A stretch of DNA of 64,000 bases from Eriocheir sinensis. Taxonomy: Eukaryota > Arthropoda > Malacostraca > Decapoda > Varunidae. Location of the stretch: the NCBI RefSeq assembly GCF_024679095.1, contig NC_066577.1, positions 1,516,851 through 1,580,850 on the forward strand. The letters are read 5' to 3'. Under the pieces are notes generated by a model. The model was not told where the DNA came from. It searched no databases and saw only the letters and a list, made by a program, of their open reading frames with translations. The position numbers and the translations under genes were made by a program. Within the stretch, counting starts at the first letter, position 1; the number at the start of each line of letters is the position of its first letter. Of this stretch, positions 11,798 to 23,965 are shown one piece after another.

Positions 11798-13496
11798 GAG
11801 TAGAAGTAGGAGGAGAAGGAGGAGAAATAGAAGGAATTACATTTATAAAGGAATTGTGGATCTATGATGCGGTTAAACAGTTGAAGCAAATGTGGAGAAA
11901 CAAGAATAAAGACGTGGAGAAACAGATGGAGATTAAATTTCTTCTAAGGTGTGGAGAGAGAGATAAAGAGAAGGAGGAAGTGGAAGAGAAAGGAGGAGAA
12001 TGAGGAAAAAATATTCACAGATGTGGGAGAAAGACTCGATTGCAGGGCAAGGAATTGGAGGTGAAAATTGGAGTGAAAAAAGGAGGAACAAGAAATGGAG
12101 GAGGAGGAGGAGGAGGAGGAGGAAGAAGAGGAGGAGGAGGAGGAGGAGGAGGAGGAGGAGGAGGAGGAGGAGGAGGATGGACAAAGATTAATAGGAGGTT
12201 GACAAGGTTAGTGAATCTGTAGGACACGGAAGTGGAGGTAAATATTTTACGGACGAGTCCTAAAAAAACGGGCAAGTGGAATAAATGGGTGACTAAAGGC
12301 AAGCGGTGAGACACAAGGAGGTCGTGTGGATGAAGGGAATGAAGAGGACGAGAAGAAGAAAGGAGACAAAAAAAAGCAAATCACGAAAACATTGTGTAGT
12401 GTAAAAGGAAAACAGTAAACATGAAGTTCTAGAAGAGAAAGATTTGATAATAACAAAAACGAAAGGAAAGAAATATTGAAAAAAAGGAAGGAAGGAAGGA
12501 AAGAAAAAAAAAGAATTTTAATATGTTCAGAAGACATTGAAAAAGCGAGGAAAATAGAAAATTCAATCGAAAGAGAGGTGAGAGAGTTGAAAGCACAGAG
12601 ATACAAGAAAGAAGGAAGACAAGAGAAACAGAAAACAGAGGAATTAAGGAAGAAAATAAGAGAAACATGATCAGGAGGGGAAGAAGACGAGAAGGGAAAG
12701 CAGAGAAAGACAAGCGAGGCGAAGGTGTGCGACAAAAAGTGGGGTGTAAGGAAAAAGAAGATGGAAGAAGGAAGTGGAGGAAAGGTCAATGAAGAAGGGT
12801 AAAGGGAGAAGAATCAAGGAAGAGGGAGTGATGGTGAGGGTAACGAAAATAAGGAGAGGAAGAAGAAGGAACTAGGAAGAAGGGAGATAGGAAAAAAAGG
12901 CGTTGATGAATGATGGAAAAGGGGGAAGGAGAAGAGGGATTAATAGAAGAGATCAGAGAAAGTAGATTGTGAATGTCAGAAGAAGAAAGGAGGAGGAAGA
13001 ATAGAGATGTAAAGAAGAGAAAGGAATGAAAGAAAGAAAAGGAGAAATAGACGGACAACGAAGAGGAAGAGGAGAATGGGAAAAGACAGAACATTCAAGT
13101 GCTTAAAAGACTATGAGAATGAGAGAATAAAAATATAGAAAAGGTAAATGACAGTAGAGCTACAAAAGGAAAAGTTACAAAAAGAAGAGAACAAAAGAGA
13201 AGAATGATACAAAGATGAGGTGTTTTAGAAGGGAATTAATTAAAAAAAAGTGAAATGAAAAAGGAAAAGGGAAATAACACAATCAATGAGAGGTTATGAT
13301 GATACAAAATAAGGGTAAACGCAGAAGAAAAGAAACAAAGCAAAGAAATATAGACATAGGAGAAACAGAAGAAGCACGAAGGGAGAGAGCATAAAGGCGA
13401 GTGTATGTTTATTAATAGGGAAATGGAACGAAGATAAGGCAACGAATAAATGAAGAAGGAAGGGGAAGAAGATATCTAACAACCAAACCAGGGAAC

Positions 13497-13498
<2 letters not shown>
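11798..13498. repeat. Purine-rich, gene-free region with a (GGA)n array
   Basis: Intronic to the dpr-like gene if both exons belong to one transcript. It contains (GGA)n at 12102-12178 and long A/G-rich DNA (12340-13480). Frames on both strands are Arg/Glu/Gly or Pro/Leu/Ser low-complexity translations. No domain or transposon is recognised. Confidence 0.75.
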
Positions 13499-13535
<37 letters not shown>

Positions 13536-13575
13536 ACAGTTAAGATTTATTAATATCAAACCAGATTATATACAA

Positions 13576-13654
<79 letters not shown>

Positions 13655-13694
13655 ACAGTTAAGATTTCGTAATAGCAAACCAGATTATATACAA

Positions 13695-13772
<78 letters not shown>
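13499..13772. repeat. Compound minisatellite: (GA)n blocks alternating with a 48-bp unit
   Basis: Three (GA)n blocks (13499-13532, 13580-13650, 13698-13772) are separated by two near-identical spacers of about 48 bp (13533-13579 and 13651-13697) that begin aataacagttaagattt and end tatatacaaccaag. The whole spacer plus GA block is a tandemly duplicated unit. Confidence 0.88.
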
Positions 13773-14530
<758 letters not shown>

Positions 14531-16350
14531 ATTACCACGGTCCCCCCTCCCTCCCTCGTCCCTCTCTTTCCTTCCTTCCTTCCTTCCGTCTCTCTCGCAT
14601 ATATTGTTTCTGTGCCTCTCTCTCTCCTGTTTCATTGCGTTTCTCTTTTATTATTTCCTTTCCGTCTAGTTCTCCTTTCTGTTTCCTTGTTTCATTTCCT
14701 CCCATTCGCTGTCTTCCGTTTTCTTTCCTTTTACTCTCCTTTTTCTTTCCTTTTACCCTCCTTTTAGTCTTCTCTGTATCCTCCCTCTTTCTTTCCTTTG
14801 TTTCCAAATCCCCCTTTCTATTTCCTTTCTTCATTTACTCACATTCGCCATCGTTCACTTTCTCCCTCTCCTTTCACTCTTCTCTGTATCCTTTCTTTTT
14901 TCTCTCCTCTGTTTCCATATCCCTTTTTCTATTTATATATTTTCATTTTCAGCTTAATCGTATATTTTCCTCCATAGTTTCCTTCACATCCCTTTTCCTA
15001 CCATCACACTTTTCTTCGTTCCTCTTTATCTGATCCTCTCCTATCTTCCTTTTTTCTCCCATTATTTCATTAGACTCGTCATCTTATTTATCATTCTTCT
15101 CGTCGTCTCCATTGTTACCTTTCTTTCCATGCTTTCCTATCCCTCTGGCTTGTCTTGTACCCTTCCTCTTCCATTCTTTCCACTCCATTCCTTCTCTGTT
15201 AGTCTCTTATCTTCCTCTCTTTCTCTTCTCCTTTCCTTTGTAAGCTAACTATTCTTTTTCCTCCTCATCCCTCCTTTTACCCCTCATCCCATCCACCTTC
15301 TTCTCGCACTCCACTCCATTCCCCCATTCCATTTGTCTCTTGTCTTCTTTTCTTTCTCTTCTCCTTCTTTCCTTTGTAACCTAACCATTCCTCTCATGCT
15401 ATCCCTCATCCAGTCTCCCTTTCTTCTTCCTCCCATCCCCATCCCTCACTCCATCGTCATCCATTAGCCTCTCGTCATCTCCCTTTTTCTGCCGCCACAC
15501 CTCGCCTCCTCCGTCACTCCACTCTTGGGCCTGTCCTTTTTTTCCTCCTCTCTCTCTCTCTCTTGCTTTCTCTCTTCCTGTCACTTTTTTTCTCAGCTCT
15601 ATTGTTTTTAATTCCTTGCCTTCTTGATTATTTTTTCTTATCACTATTTCCCTAGTTTATTCCCTCCTCTTTTTTTGTACCCGTGGTTCTTTATCTTTTC
15701 TTCCTTGTTGGTATTTCTTTGTTTTTTTTTTCATTCCTTCCAAGCCTTGTGTTTCCTGTTCTCTCTTTCTCCCTCATTCTTTTCTTTCTTTTTCTTCTTG
15801 ACGCATAATTTTTGCTTCACCTTTCCTTTCTTCTTTTACTTTTTATCTTTTCATTTTCATTCCTATTAATTATTTTTATTTTCCTTTTCTCTTCTGTCCC
15901 TTCTTTTCTTTCCCATCTCTTTGTTTAACTACATTTCTTTCATCATCTCTCACTACCTTCACACGTCTCTTTACTTCCCATTTTCTCGCCCTATATATTT
16001 TCTTCCTCATTTATCTTTCTCTTCCCCCACTGTTCTTAATCCTTTCATTTTGCCTTGTTTATCCCTAAGTCTTCTGTGAGGTTATGCCCATCCTTTCATC
16101 ATGCCTTCTCATCTCCCCCTCACACACAGTCGTTAGTCTTCTTTTTTTTTACCTATTTTGACCTATTTTTTCTTCGTGATATTCCCCCCGTGGTTGATTT
16201 TTCGAGTAAGTTGTTACCGGAAGCCACTGGTAGCTGGCTACATCCTCTTACTTAAATTTTCCCTCCTCCTCCTCCTCCTCCTCCACCCTCATTTCCTGTC
16301 TGTATCTCACTGCCTCATCCTCTTAGCCCTCAGTCATCCATATACATTCA
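14531..16350. repeat. Long pyrimidine-rich tract
   Basis: About 1.8 kb dominated by C/T with TTCC, TTTC and CTCC motifs on the + strand. Several 60-130 codon frames occur but are Phe/Ser/Leu low complexity. No gene is supported. Confidence 0.75.
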
Positions 16351-16383
<33 letters not shown>

Positions 16384-17380
16384 CCAGTGTTGCCACTTCA
16401 TGGGAATTTCCCACAAATCTGTATGAGAAACGAGGCTACATGGGAGGAGTCGGGGAATTAAATTTTTGTGGAAATTTTGTGGGAGTTCTGACAAAATGCA
16501 ATAAAATCCGATTGTAATACAAGAGGACCATTTTTGCATGTTCCTTCCCCCGGAGCCGCCATCTCCAGAGCGAGGACTGACTACACTTGTAATTTGTACA
16601 CGTTCAGTTCTCGTGAGTTAAGCGCTTCCCCCTCCCCCTCCCGTCTTCCCACTAGGAGGCACCCCACCAGTGTGTGTGTGTGTGTGTGTGTGTGTGTCAC
16701 ACACACACACACACACACCAAGTAAGCTCACTCCTCTTTCCTTCCCCACTCACAATAATATAACACCAAACTCCCACACACACTCCAACAAACCTCCTCA
16801 CACTTCACCGCCAGCAACTCTCAACCCTAACCTACGTACGGGGACTCACATTACTTAGTTTCCCCTCACACCTTCCTCTAACTCCGCTCACTGCCTACCC
16901 GTAAGACAGAAGCCATCATCTCTCTCGCCCACTCCACGCACGCCTCTTCCTCCTTCCCCCTCATTCCCCACCCTCACGCCACGCCATCACCACGCCATAC
17001 ACCAGACACACGCACTGCCATCTTATTTATTAACATGTCCATCTATACCACGCGCCACTGTTACTTAGCCGGTTTGTTAGTTAGTTGGTTGGTGGGTTAG
17101 TCAGTTAATCAGTTAGTTGTTTAATTAATTAGTTAGTTGGTTGGTAATTTAGTTAGCTCGTAAGTTAGTTAGTTGGTTATTTATTTATATGGTTAGTAGT
17201 TAGTTGGTTGGTTGGTTGGTTGGTTAGTTAGTTAGGTGCTTGCTTAAAAATGAAACAGTAAAATTTGGTATAAAGCAAAAGAAAAGCTAATTTTACAGAC
17301 TGACAACAAAAATGCACAATACATAGCCTACTGCAGACGAGTAATATTTCATGATCATTCATCCGCGTAATACCCCCTCC

Positions 17381-17429
<49 letters not shown>

Positions 17430-17589
17430 CCTTCCTCCACCTCCAACACACCCTCACACCCTGTACCCACCCTTTCTCCATTCCAACACACCCTGTGCCC
17501 ATCCCTCCCTCCCCAAACACACCCACACACCCTTTACCCATGGCCTAATAGCCCAGCCAGGGATGATGGCCCCCTAAAAAAAAAAAAAA
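16351..17589. repeat. Microsatellite cluster with GT/CA palindrome and TTAG/TTGG degenerate repeats
   Basis: (CA)n at 16351-16381. (GT)n directly followed by (CA)n at 16670-16719 forms a self-complementary hairpin sequence. Degenerate ttag/ttgg tetranucleotide repeats span 17075-17235, and (CA)n spans 17387-17425. A short A-tailed segment ends at 17594. No gene is seen. Confidence 0.8.
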
Positions 17590-18215
17590 ATGTACCCACC
17601 TTCATCACCGTATACCCACCCTTCCACCCGAAACACACCCACACACCCTATACCCCCCTTCATCCCCTTATACCCACCCTTCCTCCACCCGAAACACACC
17701 CACACACCCTGTACCCACCTTCATCACCCTATACCCACCCTTCCTCCAACCGAAACACACCCACACACCCTGTACCCACCTTCATCACCCTATACCCACC
17801 CTTCCTCCACCCCAAACACACCCACACACCCTATACCCACCTTCATCACCTTATACCCACTCTTCCTCCAACCGAAACACACCCACACACCCTGTACCCA
17901 CCTTCATCACCCTATACCCACCCTTCCTCCAACCGAAACACACCCACACACCCTATACCCACCTTCATCACCTTATACCCACCCTTCCTCCACCCCAAAC
18001 ACACCCACACACCCTATACCCACCTTCATCACCTTATACCCACCCTTCCTCCACCCGAAACACACCCTCACACCCTATGCCCACCTTCTTCACCTTATAC
18101 CCACCCTTCCTCCACCCGAAACACACACACACACACCCTATACCCCCCTCTTCACTTTATACCCACCCTTCCTCCACCCAAAACACACCCACACACCCTA
18201 TACCCCCCTCCCTTC
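17590..18215. repeat. 61-bp minisatellite next to a dpr exon
   Basis: About ten tandem units with a 61-base period, judged from the spacing of aaacacaccc at 17631, 17692, 17753 and onward. Each unit contains ttcatcacc, tatacccaccc and ttcctccacc. The last unit ends about 8 bases from the dpr exon edge, so on the minus strand the array starts immediately after the 5' splice site. Confidence 0.9.
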
Positions 18216-18222
18216 CACTCAC

Positions 18223-18433
18223 CCACAACGCTGAGCCTGTAGCGGCGGAATATCTTGGGCTGCGTGGACACCTGGCACTCGTAGAGGCCGGAGTCGGTGA
18301 TGGCGGGCCGGTCCACCTCCAGGCTCCAGAAGGGCGAGCCGGGCAGGTGCAGCGCGCGGAACCTCGTGTCCGTCGTGTACGTGAAGTTACCTGTGGTCAG
18401 CACGTGCAGGTCCTGGCGCCTGATCCACGACAC
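18223..18433 (-). CDS. dpr-like: dpr-like gene, exon encoding C-terminal half of Ig domain 1
   Basis: On the minus strand the exon lies between a C-rich acceptor (AG at 18435-18434) and a GTGAGT donor (18222-18217). It is 211 bp, phase 0 in and phase 1 out. The 70 codons contain the diagnostic Dpr Ig1 blocks: VSWIRRQDLHVLTTG (core Trp and the IRRxDLHxLT motif), FTYTTDTRF, W-S-LEV, DSGLYECQVST (F-strand Cys) and PKIFRRYRLSVV. An NFT site could be N-glycosylated. The donor phase fits the acceptor phase of the exon at 10037-10171. The upstream exon with signal peptide and first Ig1 strands is not recognised, so the gene probably extends past the right edge or has very long introns. A CpG-rich coding sequence amid AT/SSR DNA supports it as conserved host sequence. 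Confidence 0.9.
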
Positions 18434-19080
18434 CTGGGGGGGAGAACACCTGTTGTAGTGTGGGAGAAATGTGTGTTTTGTTTTGTTCTTGTAAGGGATG
18501 ATGAGGTGCCGGGTTTTAATTAAGGGATGAAATCATTAAGAGGAAAATCAGGTACTTTTGTCTGATTCGTGACACCTGGGAAGGAAGAATACCTGGTTGT
18601 GTGTACGAGGGGAGTAATTTTGTTTGAAGTGTTTGTAAGGTTATACGGGCCGCATTATTATGTGTGTCAGCAGTGTTGGCAAGCCTGTGAATGATATGTC
18701 TCCCTGCTGGCAGTGATCATGCAGGCGTGGGGCGTACAAATCATCATGATGGTGTACCGCTGTACAGTGATCCCAGCGCCGCCTCACGCAGAGGAATGGT
18801 TTATAGCGTGGAGTCTGGAGAGGAATCCTTCGTTTATAGTGAAATATTTAGGCAGTAACATGAGAGTGGCGAGGCACTACGTAGAGGTGAGGCGCCTTGT
18901 GTTGCCAACTCTCAGAGAGGTAACGTAAGGAATGCCGTGATATTTTAGTGTTATTATTTAACTAAACAATGAAAGAAACTATACATTTAGTCGCAAACTT
19001 CACTAGCAATGCTTATTATTCGATGGAAAGCAACCAAAATGCCCCAGGCGTCAATGTAACCATGTCGACAAAACCATCTG
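18434..19080. other. Unassigned intronic or intergenic DNA upstream of dpr exon
   Basis: Mixed-composition DNA with no recognised domain. Two short oppositely oriented gttggcaa-type motifs near 18672 and 18905 could be ends of a small hAT-like element, but the match is too short to call. Confidence 0.4.
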
Positions 19081-19084
19081 GGCA

Positions 19085-19545
19085 TTGTGGGTAAAACAAA
19101 GGCGCATCGGTGACGTCACGCCGAGCCCAGTGTGCTGCGGAAAGTGCCAGAGTGAGGGTGTGTCCGTGTGCCGTGAGTATTGGGGTCCCCGGCGGGTGTG
19201 TCGCGCGTGTGCAAGGTGGGCGGCGGCGTGCTGAGGCGAGGCGAGGATCAGGTGAGAAACGGTGTGGTTGTTCTTGCAGGAAGGGACGCGGCGTACAGAC
19301 AATGGTTGAGGCAGGGGAGGCCGGTGGGGAGGATGGAGTGAGCGCCCTGCCGCCTGAAGCCTTGTCCTGCCAGCTTGCTCCTTCTCGTGCGACTATTCTT
19401 GATTATTACAGTGATTGTGAGGCTTGTCCATGTTGAGAATCGTCTGGGGAGTGAATTGAAGGTATATTAAGGCGTATAAATAGTAATATTTGAAGGAGGT
19501 TGTTCCGTGCTGTGATTGGCTGCCGGCCGTGACGTCATCGGTGCC
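19085..19545 (+). promoter_or_regulatory. GC/CpG-rich promoter-like segment with two CRE sites
   Basis: This is a clearly GC-richer island in otherwise simple-repeat DNA. Perfect cAMP-response-element octamers TGACGTCA occur at 19111-19118 and 19530-19537. An inverted CCAAT box (tgattggctg) lies at 19512-19521, just 9 bases before the second CRE. A good donor-like site (ggatcag/gtgagaaac) sits at 19251/19252, compatible with the end of a plus-strand first exon. The palindromic CREs do not define direction; the strand given follows the donor site. No coding product is recognised in it. Confidence 0.4.
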
Positions 19546-19587
19546 TGGCCGGTGATGTTGACGCCGCGGCGGTGATCGGAGTGTGAG

Positions 19588-19637
<50 letters not shown>

Positions 19638-20837
19638 GTGCTCCTCCTGATTCTTCCTTCCACCCTCCATGATGAATGGCCAAGGAAGGGACGGCTTGTA
19701 ATACGGGGATCATAATCATCTGCTGAGGTTGAGTATTTTTTGGGATTTACAGAGGCGAGTTTATTCCTTTACCAACACGAGCTACGTGAGGCTTAATTTT
19801 CTCGTTAGTTAGTTTCTCGTTAGCTAATTATCTAATTAGTTTGTAGTTCTTTTTTGAATGGTGTAGTTTTCGCTTATGTGTCACTTTCGGGGATCATCTG
19901 GCAACAATTGTTGATATTTATAGTCCTGCTTGTTTTAATATTTTTGTCAATCTTCATAGTTATTAACGCGGACAATGCGTTTAGTGTTTGTGTGTGTGCG
20001 CGCGCCGTCAGACAGATCTGCTTGAATCACAAAAGGTATTTGCAAATATCATGGAACACACCTGTTATATGTTATTGATGTCGGGTAAAATAATTATAAT
20101 GATAACTAATAATTTGTTATAATATAGTAGTAGAGTTGCTGCTGCTACTGGGATGAAAGATAAAAGCGTGGTAAGTGGTGATGGTACTAGTGGTGGTTGT
20201 GGTGGTGGAGGTAATGGTGATGGTGTTGGTTTAGGTGGTGGTGATACTGATGGAGGGGAGTTGGAGGTGCTGCTACTGGTGATGGTCGTGGTGGCGATGG
20301 TTGGGGTGAAGTTACTTGTTCAGGTGGTGGTGGTGGTGGTGATATTATGCTAAATTTACATGCGTGGAACAAAATATAGAAAGCGTGATGAAAGTAGCGC
20401 CTAAAAAATAAATAAATAAATATAAAAACATGCGTACAATGAGACAGATGAAAGTGAAAAAACAGCCCCACTGGAGTCACATAATGTAAGGACCCTCGAA
20501 AAAAAGAAGTGGGAAAAAGTGGAGATAAAAGAACGAATGACCAGACCTGACAAAAATCATGAGCGAGAGAAAGGAAAAAATGTGAGGGTGTAGTAATAAA
20601 ACCATGTAATAAAACAATAAAAAAAAGGCTGTAAAAAGTGCAGAAGCGATAAAAATGACTGAGTGTAAAATGTAGTGGCAGGAGGACTGACGAGAGGCCA
20701 GGAGTCGTGGCGGGGAGGGAGGGAGGGAATGGACGAATGGTCGAGTGTGACGATGTGCCGGGATGAATATACTTGGAGTAGTTAATTGGTGTCATAGTGT
20801 TTTGCATGTATGGTAATGATTTATATTTGTATTAGTA
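19546..20837. repeat. Spacer with (CT)n and GGT-rich repeats
   Basis: (CT)n at 19591-19635, ggtggtgg/gatggt-type imperfect repeats at 20170-20345, otherwise AT-rich unique DNA. No gene is recognised. Confidence 0.7.
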
Positions 20838-21276
20838 TTTGTATAATACTTATCAATACCTGCTACAAATACTGCTACGGTTACTAGTCCTACAACTGCC
20901 ACTACCACTGCTACTCCTACTGCTACTACTGCTGCTACTACACTGCTGCTACTACTGTTATTACTGTTACCACTTCTGCTGTTACCACTGCTACTACTAC
21001 TGCTACTACTGCTGCTACTACACTGCTGCTACTACTGTTATTACTGTTACTACTTCTGCTGTTACCACTGCTACTGCTACTACTGCTGCTACTACACTGC
21101 TGCTACTACTGTTATTACTGTTACTACTTCTGCTGTTACCACTGCTACTGCTACTACTGCTGCTACTACACTGCTGCTACTACTGTTATTACTGTTACTA
21201 CTTCTGCTGTTACCACTGCTACTGCTACTGCTACTACTGCTGCTACTACTACTGCTACTACTACTGCTCCTACTAC
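20838..21276. repeat. TACTGC-type complex minisatellite, left part
   Basis: Imperfect trinucleotide DNA (tac/tgc/tgt) organised in higher-order units. The marker cactgctgctactactg recurs at 20941, 21021, 21095 and 21169, giving spacings of 80, 74 and 74 bases. The array continues after the SINE at 21277-21503. Long Leu/Tyr/Cys frames here are repeat translations. Confidence 0.88.
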
Positions 21277-21503
21277 TTTTTTTTTTTTTTTTTTTTTTTT
21301 TTTACGTTGTTGCCTATTGCGCCGGTAGGCATCTTCCCGGTGGGGCCTGATGGTCGGTCCAAGGCTTCTTCCAGGTGGGGCGTGATGGTCGGCCCAGCCC
21401 GTTCTGGCGCAGGCGAGTGTTTATAGTGGCGCCATCTTGCATTTGGCTCATGCTGCCCCCCCGGAACTCGTTCTTGATTCGCTTGGACGGCTTCCTCTGG
21501 AGT
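21277..21503 (-). mobile_element. tRNA-derived SINE, family S2, 5'-truncated, inserted in minisatellite
   Basis: On the minus strand it ends in a poly(A) tail (T-run at 21277-21303 on +). It shares its body with the fuller copies at 35703-36035 and 62126-62479: gcgccggtaggc, ccgacc and caagatggcgccactataaa blocks. The tRNA-related head is missing. A possible short target duplication (actac) flanks the element, within the repeat array. Confidence 0.85.
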
Positions 21504-21623
21504 ACTACTGATGCTACTACACTGCTGCTACTACTGTTATTACTGTTACTACTTCTGCTGTTACCACTGCTACTACTACTGCTACTACTACTGCTACTAC
21601 TAGTGCTACTACTGATGCTACTG

Positions 21624-21664
<41 letters not shown>

Positions 21665-21790
21665 TCCAACACCACCACACTACCATCACCGCCACATCCA
21701 CTACCTTCATAACCACCATCACCACCACCACTACCTCCACAACCATCACCACCACCACCATCACAATCGTCACCACCACCATTGCTCACC
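21504..21790. repeat. Continuation of TACTGC array, then (ACT)n/(ACC)n
   Basis: The right half of the array interrupted by the SINE starts with one further higher-order unit (cactgctgctactactg at about 21520). It grades into (ACT)n at 21620-21655 and ACC-rich DNA to 21780. Confidence 0.85.
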
Positions 21791-22379
21791 CAGACTGCAG
21801 CACATACAATTTGGTGCCTGGACTAACCCGAGAGAAAAATGTCAGCCGTGTACTACAAATAATGGTCCCGTGACGGGTCTTTAGAGAGGTAGAGGCGGGG
21901 AGCGGCGCGTGGTGTTCGCTATGAGTGTGTTAGTAAGGGTGACATGGTGAATGGGACGCCGATACGGAGCTAATGGAATACAAAATGGAAAGAAAAGCAA
22001 TGCACCGCAGTACTTGTGAATGATAGAGAGGGGGACTTACGGTGATTGATACAAGAATGGACAGTAAAGGGTACTAGAATGGACAATAAAAGGTGCTGGA
22101 ATAGATGATGAAAGGTGCTGGAATGGATGAAGCATTTCGTTCTGAGTTGATTTAGATTTTACATAGAGAAGCGAAGAGGGGTATAGGAATATAAGAATTA
22201 TGATAAGTTTTCTGTGATAATGATAGTACTAATGGTAATGGTAATAAAAGATGATAACAGTAATAACTGTTCTATGATGGTAGAAATACTTAAGAACACG
22301 ATATTCAACGGAAATAACTTTAAATATTCAGAGTTCTACACCAAAGATTTTTAATTGCAATTTTTCTTTTCTTTTACAG
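21791..22379. other. Unassigned unique DNA
   Basis: No recognised gene or repeat. It ends with a strong polypyrimidine tract and AG (22361-22379) before the candidate microexon. Confidence 0.4.
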
Positions 22380-22416
22380 GAGAAAGGTGGGTTTTGTGTC
22401 CAAGTCGCCGCGTCAT
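22380..22416 (+). other. Candidate 37-bp microexon
   Basis: A T-rich tract and acag (22361-22379) give a textbook 3' splice site, and gtaagtg (22417-22423) gives a near-perfect 5' splice site, enclosing 37 bases. All three frames are stop-free over this short length, so frame cannot be chosen. It would belong to a plus-strand transcript, unlike the dpr exons, and could pair with the donor at 19251. Splice-site pairs of this quality arise by chance, so this is a weak prediction. Confidence 0.3.
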
Positions 22417-22455
22417 GTAAGTGTTGAGGTGTGTGTGCCTGTGTGTGTGCATGTG

Positions 22456-22504
<49 letters not shown>

Positions 22505-23211
22505 AAGTGTGTATTATAAAGACCTAAAATAATCAGCAACTATCACAAGAAATATTTGGAAACAGCAAAACGAACAGTAAAGAAAACGACACCACATCCA
22601 CCTCGTCCTCCACCCATCCATCGCATCCATCTCTCCCGTCACATCAACTCCCCCATCACTTCCATTTCTTGTTCTCCACTTCCTCAACCACAACCATTCA
22701 ACCACAGCAACCATATCCTACTCCATCTCCCCCCACCACATCCCATTTATCCAACCACCACATCCGTCCCTCCCGCCACCTTCTCCATCACCTCCACTTC
22801 CTCCTCCACCATTCCATCACCTCTTTCTTTTCCACTACTTCATCAACCACCACTCCCATACCTTCTCCACTTCCCTCACCTCCACCCCTCCACCATGCAG
22901 GCACCCACAGCAGAAACGGATGGCACCGTAATATATGGGTAGGAAGTTGGGTGACTTGGGTGTGTGAAGAGGGTGACCAGAGACTGAATGGAATCCAAGT
23001 GATTTGGTAGTATTTGACTAGTTAGTGAGGGGGTGAGGTGAGGCTAACGGGAAAGCGTGGGTGGATGAGGATGAATGGATGATGATGGGTGGGAGGGTGA
23101 AAGGGTGAGGAACCGAGTTAGAGGGTGAGAAACAACAGACAGGGGGATAGGGGAGGGGGGCGGGGAGTTGTAGGGGCGGGCAGCAATTGTGGGAGCTATT
23201 CGTTTTCATTT

Positions 23212-23213
<2 letters not shown>
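22417..23213. repeat. GT microsatellite and CCA/CATC-rich DNA
   Basis: (GT)n at 22462-22500, C-rich ccaccac/tccatc DNA at 22585-22900, and G-rich DNA at 23020-23170. No gene is recognised. Confidence 0.7.
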
Positions 23214-23296
<83 letters not shown>

Positions 23297-23650
23297 TAAC
23301 ACTCCATTAGAAAAAAAACCTCATCGTAGACAATATTTTTCTTGTTTACACACGACGAAAAGATAAAGAAAACGAGTTACGAGATGCGTTTGTGAAGGAG
23401 TGACTCAAGTGGTCTCCGGGGCACCCTTCACGTCGTCTGCTTCTCCGCTACATAATCCGTCTCCAATATGATGTTCCCGTCACTCGTAACTTATGTAGGC
23501 GCGTGAGAAAATTGAAATACCCAATACCGTAGAGTTCGTTGTTGAGGTGTGCCACACTTAGGGTTGTGTCAATTCTGAAGGAGACGGTGGGAAGAAGATG
23601 AAGAGGAGGAGGAAGGTGGAGGAGGGAGAAGCTATGTGGGAGGGTAATAA
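23214..23650. repeat. (GA)n microsatellite and unassigned DNA
   Basis: (GA)n spans 23214-23294. Bases 23300-23650 are unique, with no recognised domain. Confidence 0.8.
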
Positions 23651-23965
23651 TTTTTTTACCTAGATATTCAGACCACACAGACCCTTTGGTCCAGATTAGG
23701 TGGTCTGTCCTTAAACCTAAGTGAAAATATATCAATCACATGTCACTAATTAATTAAGACTTCGCATTTCTACTTAAGTAGATATCAAGTAGAAGGAAGT
23801 GTCGGTCGAGCTTGTTTTGAAATGAATCAGTCGTGTTGCACTGGACCACTGAAGGTGGGAGCTACTAGATTCTCGCCCTGTATCGATGGTGAACAAAAAT
23901 TTGGTGGTTTGAATTAATTTGTTTGCATTAAAGTTTTTGTTGTATTCTTTCTCGTTCGCAAATAT
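23651..23965 (-). mobile_element. CR1-like LINE, family C, 3' fragment
   Basis: On the minus strand this matches the 3'UTR and ORF2 end of the larger copy at 32209-35113. Shared features include cagaccacacag, aggtggtctgtcct at the 3' side, the gttgcactg-accactgaaggtgg block and the final ttctcgttcgc. It is only about 300 bp, decayed, and 5'-truncated. Confidence 0.75.

Noticed and set aside
12000..12314. Poly-Arg, poly-Gly and poly-Pro frames
   Set aside because: Different frames of one (GGA)n tract.
17075..17235. Telomere-like repeat
   Set aside because: The motif is degenerate TTAG/TTGG, not the arthropod TTAGG array.
17541..17594. Another SINE with poly(A)
   Set aside because: Only about 35 bases precede the A-run, with no match to either SINE family.
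17590..18523. 214- and 148-codon Pro/Thr/His-rich frames
   Set aside because: Translation of the 61-bp minisatellite, partly antisense to the dpr exon.
18669..18917. Small hAT-like element between gttggcaa motifs
   Set aside because: Only about 8-10 bases match at the ends and no 8-bp target duplication is visible.
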